DNA from: Lepisosteus oculatus
Taxonomy: Eukaryota; Chordata; Actinopteri; Semionotiformes; Lepisosteidae
DNA: 64,000 bases
Reading direction: 5' to 3'
NCBI RefSeq assembly: GCF_040954835.1
Contig: NC_090703.1
Span: 9,729,001 to 9,793,000 of the forward strand
The first letter of the stretch is position 1; each line of letters begins with the position of its first letter. This document shows, piece after piece, positions 1 through 12,400 of this stretch. A model generated the notes under the pieces. It was not told where the DNA came from, did no database searches, and saw only the letters and a list, made by a program, of their open reading frames with translations. The position numbers and the translations under genes were made by a program.

Positions 1-3000
1 ATAACTCAGTGCTTCGTCTACTGAAAGCTGTGCAACAGCACTGCAAAACGTGACCGCAAGCTGCTGAATAGGACAGTGCTGCTACAGTAGCAATTCATTA
101 TTACCCTTTTGGCTGCTCACTGCACATGCGTATGAATGTATCTCCAATAACGGATAGGATGCAACTACCATGAAAACAACCCCATCGCCTACCATCAAGA
201 TCCAGGTTTTTGTTTCTTGCAGAATGAATAGCAGGCTTTCACAGAAAGCTCAGAGAAGGCATACTGTACGTTAGCAAAAACATTGTATTTCTCCTATGCT
301 AATGTAAAAAGCTATACAACAGAAGTGGCAAACAGATGCCAATGGCCCCAGGACTTGCACAGACTAGGATGCAGATACGTGTAAGAATCTGAAGTGCCAT
401 CTGTTGTAATTCTGGTGAAATCCAAATGAATTATGAATATTCAAGTGTAAGGACTGGGCATGTACTGCAATATGACAACCTTACAAGTGGTGGTTGGATG
501 CATAATGTACTGTATGTATCCCCTCGTGCAGAAGTAGTCCACGCTACTGCTAAAGAGCCACAGTCCAGCAAGTTTTAAGGGTCTCCCTTCTATTGTCAGT
601 TTCTAAATAGCTGGAACAATTCTGTTCTGATCACATGTTAAATCAAATTGGTTTACAGATCATCTCCAGTGAAAATACCAAAACCCTGTAGCTCCTAAAT
701 GCCTCAGATTGCTACTCCTGTCTTTACTGAACTAATCAACTTACTAAACTGATAAAAACCTCCATGTATTGTAAGCCTAATTAATGATTTAAGAGTTATT
801 TATAAAGCCAGCTCTCCAGGACCAGAGCTAGCTAACCCTGCCCTAAATGCAACCTTGCCAACATGGGTAAGTCAAGCGCCAGGGAGAGAAAACTATGTAC
901 AGGTACATTGTTTTCTTTGCTTATCTTGTGTCTCTCTGTACCCTCCCAGCAAGGGTTCTCAGTAGACACACTACTCAGATCCATTAGCTCTGTAAGGAGC
1001 TGCTCTATGTAGTCTTAGAGATGTAAAGACACTATTGGAAAAGGCACCAGACGCCGTCCTGCTTGTAAAACAAGCCAGCACTCCACCATGGATACAAAAG
1101 CATAAACTGCACACAAAAAAAAACCCCGAAAGTTTATAATATGAATTCAAAGGCATCTTTACGATGCCTTGGCTTGCTTTCTTCCTTCCCCAGGTCAGCA
1201 GAGATACAAATGTGCCACCGGAAATGGTTTAGAAGTTACTGGGAGTAGTACCTGCAATGAGATCAATGCCACAACATGGCATACACAGTATTTACAGGAT
1301 GGCTTCTCAACCATAGAAATGAAATGTACTTTGAAATGAGTGCCCCATCAAATAGGAAGCAGTTTATTTTATTCTGTGTACAATGTTTTCTCCCTTGGTT
1401 TCCTGATCCATAGCTTTAGTCCATGCAGCTATTAACAGGCCATGCTGGATTGTCGGAAGAGAGGGAAAATTCCAAGGCACAGCGAGAGCATACAGGAAAA
1501 TAGAATCATCTGTTTACATTCGACTGAGCAAAAGCTTTACACAAGAGAGATCCAGCAGCATCCCCAAGAAGGATTTTACATTTAAAGAAAATGAAAAAGA
1601 TCTAACAGGTACAGAGGAGAAAGAGGCAGACTGGATGTGCCATCAGTATTTTGCACTCTGCATCTGTTTAGATAGCAAAGCATGGGCACGTAATCTACTT
1701 ATGTCTTGAGAGCAGCTGAAAAGCCTGTAATTTTATGGAAAGCTGATGTGGAGAGAGATGCCTTTAGACTTCTGCAAGTCTTATCTCAAGCAACAGCCTC
1801 CTAAAACCAATGCTTTTCTCTGAGACAACATACAGTTAGGGGTAAGGCAGAAGAGGATTTGGACTCTGCATGTTTTCAGTTGCAAAGGGAGGCTTTATTA
1901 ACAGTGCCACTCTATGTCTATATGCTGTGTTATACTGCCTGTATCAGAACATCAGAACATTAGAACACATTTCATACAATATTAATTCCTCTTAACACAT
2001 TGTACAAATTATGTATAAATATTTTTTTCTTCAACGGGTAATACGTTTCCTTTCAAGGACTGCTTTGTTTCATTTAAATATGACGCCAAATACTTTTCTT
2101 CTTCTCAAACCTGCCTGTTATACAGTCCTCTAAACAATAATGGCTGTTATAGAATGAGGCCAATTACTGCAGCGTGTGTAACAAGGTTTTTAAGAGGTGA
2201 GCAAGGAGGACTTTGCAATAATTTACGTCACCAAACATGAAAAGAAATAACAGAAATAACGCTAGTAGAAATATTGATAGAAATTTCAAGCAATGTTCAT
2301 CTCCCACTTTGCATTCGGTTCTTCCTTTCTCTTCAAGAGCTGCAATCCCACATAATTACTGTTTGAATATTTCCGACTGGGCAGCATCCATATAGCAGAC
2401 CTCCACAGTTGTGTTGATCACAGCTCCTTCCGAGCCTGGCAATGTTGCTGCAGAGAGGTTGCAGCAGGGAAAAGAAACTCTGTAGCTGTTTCTTTGCTTT
2501 CAATCTTGAGAACTTTCTGTGCTCGGGCTTGGTAAGCAGGTGACTGGAGCTGTCAAGCTGGTGGAAGAGTGACAAATTGCCTGTCACACCTGCTTACCCG
2601 CTGCATCTTAGAAAGCTTAGAGAGAACCATCTCAAGTACAGTACATGTCAATTATAACACACGATGAAGACCACAAGCTGCACATGACCCACAAAACGTG
2701 CGCTGAGCTGTTACGGAACAAAACGACAAAAATAACAGGGTAGAAATTAATTTAAGAAATAACGGAAGAGATGCGGATGGGCTTTGCTTTCTAGGAATTT
2801 CAGAAAAGAGAAATAGACTCTTAGGTTTGCCAGAAGACCTGCAAGGAACTAGCGCTTATCCTCTAAAAACGGCCTGTTTGACACGTCCTTTGCCCCTCAG
2901 TCCTGCATGTGTGACCACTTTGACACACTGCTTAATCTTCTGCAAAACACACACGACTGTACCTGGAAATGAAGAATGTCCCACTGGAGAGATAAGGGCT

Positions 3001-3260
3001 CTGTCAGTCATGCAAGTAAGATCCTGTTCAGAGAGTCTGCAGCAGCTTCTGCTGTGGCACTGGTGATGTTAGCTCTGCGTTAAGGAGAATTTGACAAAAG
3101 CCAGGGTGAGGCTCCTCTTCAAGCATGAGGTCTTGAGGCGTTGGCTCGGTCTTGAGGTCTGAGTAAATGCAGCACGCTGGTTGTGCGGAACCATTTTTTT
3201 TTCCCCGAAGGATCTTCGTCAACGATCAACGTCGTCACTTCTTTTCGTGAGGCCGTGTTG
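1..3260. other. 3' flank of TMEM63C, no coding sequence seen
   Basis: It should contain the TMEM63C 3' UTR and then intergenic DNA. In tetrapods the neuroglobin gene lies beyond TMEM63C and converges on it; I looked for globin-like exons on the plus strand and found none. Positions 782-842 resemble a degenerate piece of the short dispersed repeat seen at 17225 and 35965. Confidence 0.6.
1894..1899 (-). promoter_or_regulatory. TMEM63C: Candidate poly(A) signal of TMEM63C
   Basis: AATAAA on the minus strand (tttatt on the plus strand), about 1.36 kb after the TMEM63C stop. A further overlapping pair of AATAAA copies lies at about 1363-1373. Which signal is used cannot be told from sequence alone. 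Confidence 0.35.
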
Positions 3261-3464
3261 CTAGTGGTAGCCCACCTCCCTCTCCATCAGCGGGCCAGTG
3301 GGAAAGGATTCCTGCAGGTCGGTTTCGAACATCTGCGGCTGGGCTTCCTCGTCGCTCCGCCCCGTGTCCATTCGGTTCCCCATGGTGCCGTAGCTCTGGT
3401 GTGCGGGAGAGGCCATGGGGGTCAAGCCCAGTTCTGGCTCCTGTAGCACAGACGCGACAAACAC
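3261..3464 (-). CDS. TMEM63C: TMEM63C coding exon 22 and stop (residues 765-831)
   Basis: It encodes [20 protein letters not shown] and then [10 protein letters not shown], and ends with REVGYH and TAG at 3261-3263. The EPELxLTPxASPA pattern and the terminal YH match the mammalian TMEM63C tail as I recall it, and set it apart from TMEM63B. Acceptor accggagcag. Confidence 0.95.
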   Translation of the reverse strand: MFVASVLQEPELGLTPMASPAHQSYGTMGNRMDTGRSDEEAQPQMFETDLQESFPTGPLMEREVGYH

Positions 3465-6400
3465 CTGCTCCGGTGGGGACAACACACAGGGGAAAATAAT
3501 GGATTGGAACCCTCCGATCTCTACTCAGACAATAGAAATGAGAGTCTTCCAAATCCTGTATCTCTAAGAAACAGAAGTTGAATATTTAGCTTCAAACTAG
3601 TTTCTTGTAGTCGTCTATAAAGTTTATCACGTTTAAAGACTAGTGGCTGAATTTTAAAATACTCCTGAATAATACAATTCATATTTTCAACATGCTGCGC
3701 ATTCCTGCTTAAGGAAAGGGTTTCGTCTTTCGTAACGAATAATGTGATACATTTTAATATGATGCAGAAGAAGATAAGTTGGAGCATCTGCTCCATGTGT
3801 CTTGACTCTGCTCAGTAGAGCTACAGATCTACAATATGAATATGACAAACTGAACGTCAGTTCGCTAATGTCAGAGGTAAAATCACATTGCCACAAGCGA
3901 CAGGGTGCATTTAATGTGACAGTCTGATCAGTACGAATAAAGGGAATGTGAGAGAAGAGACGAGGCAGACATACATTAGAATTTGGGGTGGAGGACACAC
4001 TGCTCCTCTCTGCGTCGTTGAAAACTCCCTCGGTCTGCTGATCCGACATCTGAAACATACAACAGCCTGGTTAACTCCCCCTACACACTTCTCTGACACC
4101 ACGAAAAATAATATATAAAAAAAATCCTCGGGGCAATTTGACTGAATGGCATTTTCTTGCAATATTTTATGTAAATGAAATAAACCCAAATACCAGGATA
4201 AATAAATGGTTCAGGTGGGTAGCTGCGTCAGCATGCGTAGGCTGCAAAGGAACAAGTAATAGGTTTATTCCATGCTGAAAAAAAGAAGAAAGAGAACACA
4301 ACGTTTCGGCTGTGGAGCCTTCTTCAGGTGTCAACACCTGAAGAAGGCTCCACGGCCGAAACGTTGTGTTCTCTTTCTTCTTTTTTTCAGCATGGAATAA
4401 ACCTATTACTTGTTCCTAAATAAATGGTTGTTTGACAATCGATGCACTACTTCAGAATGAAGAAGAGGACACATGTGGAAACTAAGGAGAAGTACATTTA
4501 AAAATGATAATAGGAGACGCTTCTATACACAAATAAGTGGTGGGAGTCTAGCAACCCAGCCATGATATAACAAAAACTGATACTCTGATGTCTTTCAAGA
4601 GATGCCAGGATGAGATCATATGATCATTTTGCTACTAACAAACCAAACAAGAGAAACAGGCTGAATGGCTTCTTCTCGTTTGAAACCGGTCTTACATTTA
4701 TGTTCAATTGCTAATCATTCGGACACTGTCATGCTGCTGACCTGGTAGCTGGTGGCCTTGGCAGGCTGTAGCTTCTTCAGGCAGAGGCCGAAGAGAGAGA
4801 AGGTAATGCAGAAGAGCAGAGATACAAAAGTGAACAGTGTGATGGGTCGAACTGGACCTGTGCACGGAAAAGCCAAAGACAATTATTAAAGTCTTATTTG
4901 ACGTACATATACTGTACTGTACTCAACACATTAACATTTGGAGCTTTTCGTTCACCTTGATTTCAATGTAGAATCCTTTAACAACCCTGATCACTGTGCA
5001 GTAGGGAGAAAGGCAATGTACTTTGTCATTGGTGTACTACCCATTAAAATTCTTATTCAGAGTGCGGGGCTATAGGACCAACCAGAGAGACCGAGGGGGG
5101 ACAAATACACCTCTAACTGAAAACACTCAGAAGGCTCACGGGTGTGGCCATGGAAGGTATGTCTAGTGCCCATGTTGCCCTGGTACCACTTGGAGAGTTG
5201 GGTGCCACGGTTTGGGGAATCCCAGTCATAGTCAGCTACTGACAGAGCCCAGACTGGAACCAGCTGACCCCAGACTGTGAGTACAGCACTGGTCTGAAGG
5301 GGAAAGATAACCGATTGAGCCTCCTGGGAGCTCCCTAAAGATTATTTCCACACAGAGCCAGAAAGGAAGGGACGTCTAACTCTCGCAAATCTTTGTCCAA
5401 ATCCTGTGTTCAACTGTCAGCTGCGTTTCTTGACCTCCTCACCACGCCACCTCAGACCAGCCCTCCGGGCACTTCCTTCTCTTTTCATTTCAGTTCAGTT
5501 CGGGCGCCTTCACGACTCCGAGCTGTTCTACCCGTTACAGACCAGCGTCCAGAGTGCTGTCTCCACGGAAACAGCCCGTGCGCTGCCGGTGCTAAACGAG
5601 CGACGAGGAGGAAGCTGGCCGGGCAGGAAGTCCACCTACCCAGCCTGAGCACGGAGAAGAAGAGCAGCCAGAACATGCAGAGGATGGGCGCCACGATGAC
5701 CTGGCTCACGGCCGCGGAGTGAATGTGCTGGCTCAGTTTCGTTGGCACGTAGGCATAGTAGATATTGTAGCGATCCACCAGGTGCTTCAAGACCATGTAC
5801 AGAAGTCCTTGGGCCAGAGAGACAAGATTTGAGATGAGATTTTGTGCAACCATTCAGATAAAAATATAATGAACGTTCAACTGAGCTGAAATGATACCTC
5901 AGACTTACTCATTATAATACAACTTTAAGATATGCTACTATGCATTTTCTGACTACTTAAAACCAAAATCCAGAAGTTAATGATGTACTGAGATTCCGCC
6001 TCTAAAAGCAGTGGCACTTCGGGAAATGCCCTGCGCATGACTCTAAGAAAAGCAAAAATGGAGTAATGGCAAGAAGGAAGAGAGGATGGGCTCACTGCTC
6101 CTCTGGCTGTCAGGGCAACAGCACAATCTCCGCGATTGCTGGGAGCAGCCGATGGGCTGTCAGCGGTACCATCAGATGGCGTGATGAAGCGATTGGAAAT
6201 GTCAGGGCGGGGAGAGAGCAGCCCAGGCAGCTGCTCTGTCTGCACCTCACTGGGCAATTACTGTGATTCATTGTGCCCCTCTCTCTGACATGAATATCCA
6301 GCTCTGTTCTGTCAGGATGGCAGGCTAAAGCCATGGAAAGGCAAAAGGCTTTGTGTGTCAGCGGATACAATTACCAAGAGCCAGTGGATATCTCCCAGCT

Positions 6401-9400
6401 CTCAGTTATGTGTTGCCATGCCCATTCAGAATGCCTTGCTTGTCAGTGAGAGGTTTTCCAAGATGGTTAATAACCACAATTCAAAAAACAGAGAATTAAT
6501 TTCAGCCCTGTGGCTCACAAATGAAAGATGAGCTCCTCATTATGCTGTAGCTGCAAACATTAGATGGCAGGTGGGCCTTCTGGTTGGTTCATTTAATCGC
6601 GGCCGTTTAAGGAACGGAAATTAATTATAGTGCAGCTTGTGCATAACCCACAAGAGCCGTGCGTGTCCAGAGTAGTAAAGCAGGTGAGGTGGAGGAGGGC
6701 CTTACCGAAGGGAACGATGATGGGACAGGTGATGCTGTACGTCATGCTCACAGCGAAAATACACATGGTCCAGGCATACTCCAGGCCAAACTGAAACTCG
6801 TAGGCTTGGCTCTGAGAAGGGGGAAGACACGCAGAGAAGAGAGGTTAACCTAAAAGCAATTCAAGAAGGCAAGTGGAGAGACCATTCTCTAAACAGACTC
6901 CGAATTTATGATGAATGAATTCTGCATGCATGCATTGTACCTTAGGATATAACACTTTCAACATCACTACATTCATAATACTTCTATTATGTGAAGTTGC
7001 CATGCTGATTTCAATAAAATGTCTATATCTATCTAGAAAGATACAAAAATCTAAGAATCCATTTTACACTTTAGCTTCCTTCTTGATTCAGCTGTGAAGA
7101 GGACATGAAGCGCGACAGCTGGTTTCTACTGTCAGCTTGCACAGAAGTGGCCTCACCCTCTTGACATGAATGCGTTCAGCCTCAGACTTGGCTAGGCACA
7201 GGCGCAGGGTGTACACCATCAGCCCAGGGATTCGCAGGAGCTCCATGGCTGTGCCAATCAGGCTGGAGGTGATGACGTAATTCACGAAGAAGGCCCCATT
7301 GTCAGGCAGGAACACACACCTAGGCAGAACCATATGGGGTCATCAGACTTGTTGTAAGTCACAGAAAAGGATGACTTCACCTCCACCTGTATGGCTTTAA
7401 TTCCAGTAAATATGCAAAAAACAACTAGAAATCTGTTTTTCTTGTAATCATCTGTGTTAATTTTAATCTAACGCAGTGCACAAGAACTATACCAAGAACA
7501 CGTTAATGAACGTGTATGAGATGCAATATTGCAATGTAGTTAGATTGTATAAGGCTGGGGTTGTTAAATACTTATGTGTTTGAAAGAAAGCAAGAGCAGG
7601 AGAGAAACTTACTGAAATTTTATATCTGCTTCATCAAGAAAGTGAATGTCGAACAGCCACCTAAAGAATAAATCCAAGCTAACAAAAAAAGAAAGAGGAG
7701 TATGAGCATGCGTACTTGATTTTATGAAAGTTTTACAACATATAGCCATGTACTGTAAATTACCATCTATAGAGTGGTGCACCAGTTTGATGAATGGTGT
7801 TTTTTTTAAGACAATTCTATTACTAAAGCAATAGCTAATACTTATATAATTATTCTGTGCATGTACAGATATAGGTATTGTACTAAAACATGGCTTCAAG
7901 TTTTCCTCCAGGCCTATCAAAGAATACAAAAGTGTTCAGAATGACTGCTGGCCAATTAGACACTTGGGATGGACCTGCTCCTACAGTCACCAGCTCCTGA
8001 AGACATCACCATCACAAAACATGTGTCAAGGAGTGAGACAAAAATGACAGGTTGAAAATGCTGGAGTGAGAGAGATAATTCAAGGCTCATGAATGGCATA
8101 AGTCCCCTCAGAACTCAGGACTGAAGAATCAGAATAATTCTGGCAGCTCCTGTACTTCACCTGGAGAGACCGAGTGAGGGCAAGATGATCACCATGAAGA
8201 CCAGGAAGAAATAGCACTTGTGCATAGTTATCTGGTTCTCATTGGATCTGCAGAAATGTTAAAACACAAAATGTTAACAGATGAGCCTTCAATTGAATGT
8301 ACATGATTCAGATTGAACATTACAATTAAAAGGCTGAGTAGAAAAATTGTTTTCAAAAAAGACGTGGTCACCCTATTTTATTTTTACAATGATATTAAAA
8401 CACAGCTTAAAAATATTTTAATTTATAAAGTATTTAAACCCTTCTGTCAGCAATCATTTGTCATCATCTATTGTCTTCCCAAGTCAATTGGATCAAACAG
8501 AGCCATGTGTACTTCACTGCACATGATTTATTTGACCAGATACACATCAAACACACAGCATACAGCTGGGTGATACCTCAGATAATGTCAAGTACTTAAA
8601 AAGTTCTGTGCGAGGTCATCCGCTCATACAATCAGATTTCTTTCTCCTCTCTTGTGGATATAAACCACTGTGACAGTTGAGTCTCATTTGCAAAGCAAAC
8701 TGATCACTATGACAACACGCTTGAAGTGGCAATTCACTGCAGGAATCTGGCCTGCCGATGAACATCTGCACTGTGGGAAGAAAATGTGCCCGGAAAAAGC
8801 CTGAGGCGCTCTGCAAGACTTAATTTCTCTACGGCAGCCTGGCTCAAGAGACTGAATATGAAACGAACAAGGAGTTGACATGGCGTCTGCTTTACCTGGT
8901 CCAGTGAGACTCGAAGAAGGAGGAGTAGTACACAATGAATGGCAGGAGGACGGAGAAGGCCCACAAGAGGAGTGTGGGGAAAAACTGGGTGACAATGGGG
9001 GTCTGTGAAGACAGAAGAAATATTCACTGGCCCTGTGTACTGTTTAAGCAAATCAGAAATTTGGGAAACCTGACAAATAAGAAAACCTACTGTATATCAA
9101 GCTCAAAAGGTCTGTCTGAAGCATGTTGTCATTCAAGAAGGGTAGGACAGGAGAGAGAAGTGGCATGTATCAAGACAGTGTAGGATGGAAGAGTACAGTG
9201 GGACAGAAGGACAAGGAACAGGATAGTATAGAGAGAGATAGGAGAGTACAGAGAGGAATAGGGGAGTACAGAGAAAGAGAGGGTACAGAGAGGGACAGGG
9301 GAGTACAGAGAAAGAGGAGAGTACAGAGAAACAAGAGAATACAGAGAGGGGCAGGAGAGTACAGAGAGGCACAGGGGAGTACAGAAGAGAGGGACAGGAA

Positions 9401-12400
9401 GACAAGGACAGGAGAGTACTGAGAGGTGAGGAGCAGCACGAGAGAGGTAGAAGAAACAGAATATGGAGTGAGTATAGAAGCAAGTGAAAGCAAAGGCAGA
9501 GAGCAGACAATAAGAAAAGAGAAAAGATGCCAGTCAACGCAGAGGGAGAGGTAGGGTAGGAGTGGGAGAGACAGAAGGAACGGTGTCCAGACTGGCTGAG
9601 GGACTGACCCGGAGGCTCTCGACAGGCCGGGTGACGTTAAACCTGTCCATGGTGTTGACGATAATGGCAGGGGTGGTGAGAAAGAAGAGCAGCACGAAGA
9701 GGCAGATGTTTAGGAGGACACAGTTGATCCACCATCTGGGGCCTCGCACTGACAGGTTCTCCCTGTGGGGACACCACTCTCGCTCAGTACAATGACCCAC
9801 AGGACAAGACCGCAGTGATCAGAACGGTACAGACATACACAGACTAGGAGCCTAATCTACTACTTAATTACCTATCCCTGATTACATACCACGTACCTGT
9901 TGAAGAAAAAGTAAAGAAAGCAAAATGGGCAGAGGCTAATCTTACTGAATCTCATCCTGGTTTCTTTAGTATTAAGTAGGTTGAGAGGATGAGATTCCCT
10001 TCTGGATAGGATGGTTATCTAAGGCAGAGTTAATCCCAGCAACGATGGGATCCTGCTCAAGACCCTGGCTGAAACAAAAATCTTCAAATCAGATGTCTTT
10101 TCTGCAACCTAATAGAGATTTCCTGCAAGACTTGCTAAGACCACTGCTGGTCTCTGGTCTCTGCTGCATCTGTAAACAGCAAGATGTATCTAATGAAACA
10201 CAAATTAAGGTTTGCTGTGGGAAAAAAAAAATTCTGGTTAATTGTCTGGATCCATTGGTAATTAGAATCTAATTTTCCTTCCTCCGAAATGACCAGGACG
10301 TTTAACCTTTATGGAGATTTATTATATTTAATTCAACAAAAACTATTTCAGTTCAGCTTTGGTGACTTCAGGTCTTTTCAGGCCAGGTGCACACTCCTTC
10401 TTATTACAGCTTGTAAAGTAAGCCAGCAGGCACTGTTAAATATCAGTGACTGGGACTCTGCATTACAAAAGTGGTTTTACATGTTTCATCAAGGATTCCA
10501 ATGAATTTCAATAAAAAAACGTTCCTGCTGGGAATGTTTATGTCTGTGGCGCAGAAAAGACACGTGCAGCACCCTTCCCTGAACACCCCCCCCCGCTGTC
10601 TCCTCACCATATGATGTCATTGGGAGCAGGGGCGTACTTCACTCCCCACTTGTGGGACCTGACGACAGTGGTGATACTGGACTGCTGCAACCTCCTTCGA
10701 CACAGAGTGCGACTGTAGTCCTTAATGATGCTGAAATCACAGACGGGACAGGGTCACACTCACAGAGGAGAGCCTCACCCGTGTCCACTGGCTCATGTGA
10801 CAATGTCCACTTCACTGAATAAACTAGTGTGTCGTGTTATTATCTCATTCATAACTTGTGAATTCTAATAACTATTACTTTACAACATCTTATTCTAGGT
10901 TAAAGAAAACCGTGGATCACAAATTGCAAGCCTTGTTTACTGTTCGTGTCCAAAGGAATCCTGCCAGTGAGTACTGGGTCGGATTTCCTTTTTCATGCTA
11001 ATATTTCTTCTTGGGGAAAACGTTGGAAAGTTGTAGCTGCTATGATTAGAACTAGTGAGCTGAAATGAAAGAAAAATACATTACTCCATCAATTCATAAA
11101 TATAAAGTACTTTACAAAAATAACTGAGTACATGAAGGTTGGAAGCGATTTTTGAATGTTCCAAGAAAACATTCAGCACGTGCTCACCGTCTGTATTTCT
11201 GTCTTAAACTGAAAGGAAAGGTTTGCCCTTTAGTTATTTATACCAGACCTTCTATCACAGGGCAAAAGTCCAAAGGCTTTGATGGCCAGCTCATCGCAAA
11301 AGTTCAAATTGCATTACTTCATTTCCTCTCCTGGTCAGATGGGGGGAAATCCAATTAAAAAGCAGCGCCTGCAATCTAAATGAGCACAGCTACTGAAACA
11401 AAATGACCTCTAACGATCTCTCTTCCACCCCTCACGCAGCCTCTGGCATGAGAAGTACAGTAACTGGGCTCAGAATTCATGCTTCACACTGGCAGAGTGT
11501 CCCTTTTTTATTTCAGGGGAGCTCTGGCCTCTTAACTGTAGCCTCTGCTTGCTGGTTAGCCACCCTGTACAGTATCTTGACCTGCGGCAGGTCGGAGAGC
11601 GCCACTCACACTGCTGTCATCCTCTCGTCCTGGAACGTGACAAAGACCACATCCAGGCGCTTCAGAGCAATACGGTTCTTCTCAGCATTGAACTCATCTG
11701 TCAGCTTCTCCTCCAGCTCACTGTAATACTGCTCTGCATCCACCTGCACAGAGACGCACAGGACGTTACCCTTACTGCACTGTGACCCACTATGCCGAAA
11801 CAGTAAAGGATAATGAAGACGGTGATGCTTTATATTGAGTGTCTCATATTACAGAGTATTTACACAATAATTACATATGTACAATCATAATCAAACCATC
11901 CACCCATCCATTTTCTAACAGCTTTATCCAATACAAGGTCTCGGGGGAGCTGTAGCCTATCCCGGCAAGCAACAGGCACAAGGCAGGGTACATACCAGAC
12001 ATGACGCCAGTCCACCACTGTCATAATTACGCCATATTGCGCAAAACTGCATTGTTGTCTTTTAGCAGTATGCGTAGCTACACAAATGAAATAACGATGA
12101 CAACAGTGTGATGAGTTTAAGTTTGATGTGATTGGAAAATCTCAGATTTGTTGAAAGAAATAATGATATCAAAGTTAACGACACTGGCTTCCAGACTCCC
12201 CTTCTTCCTGTGCAGAGAAACACCTCCTGTTGCCCTTAGTTTCCATTGTGTGCTCTGGTTCGTGTTTCAGTGTTGATTCTGAAGCAGTCCACAGGGTTGA
12301 CCCTGTTAATGATTTTGAATACTTGAGTGATGTCCCCTCCTAGCCTTCTCTGCTCATGTGGTCCTTTAAACTTGTCAAAAGAAGGACTTTCCTCTCAGCA

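Noticed and set aside
1..3260. Neuroglobin exons expected beyond TMEM63C
   Set aside because: I looked for globin-like peptides on both strands and found none; the gene, if conserved, must lie outside the window.
9133..9537. 134-codon Leu/Ser/Cys-rich minus-strand frame
   Set aside because: It is created by the purine-rich minisatellite, which keeps several frames free of stops.
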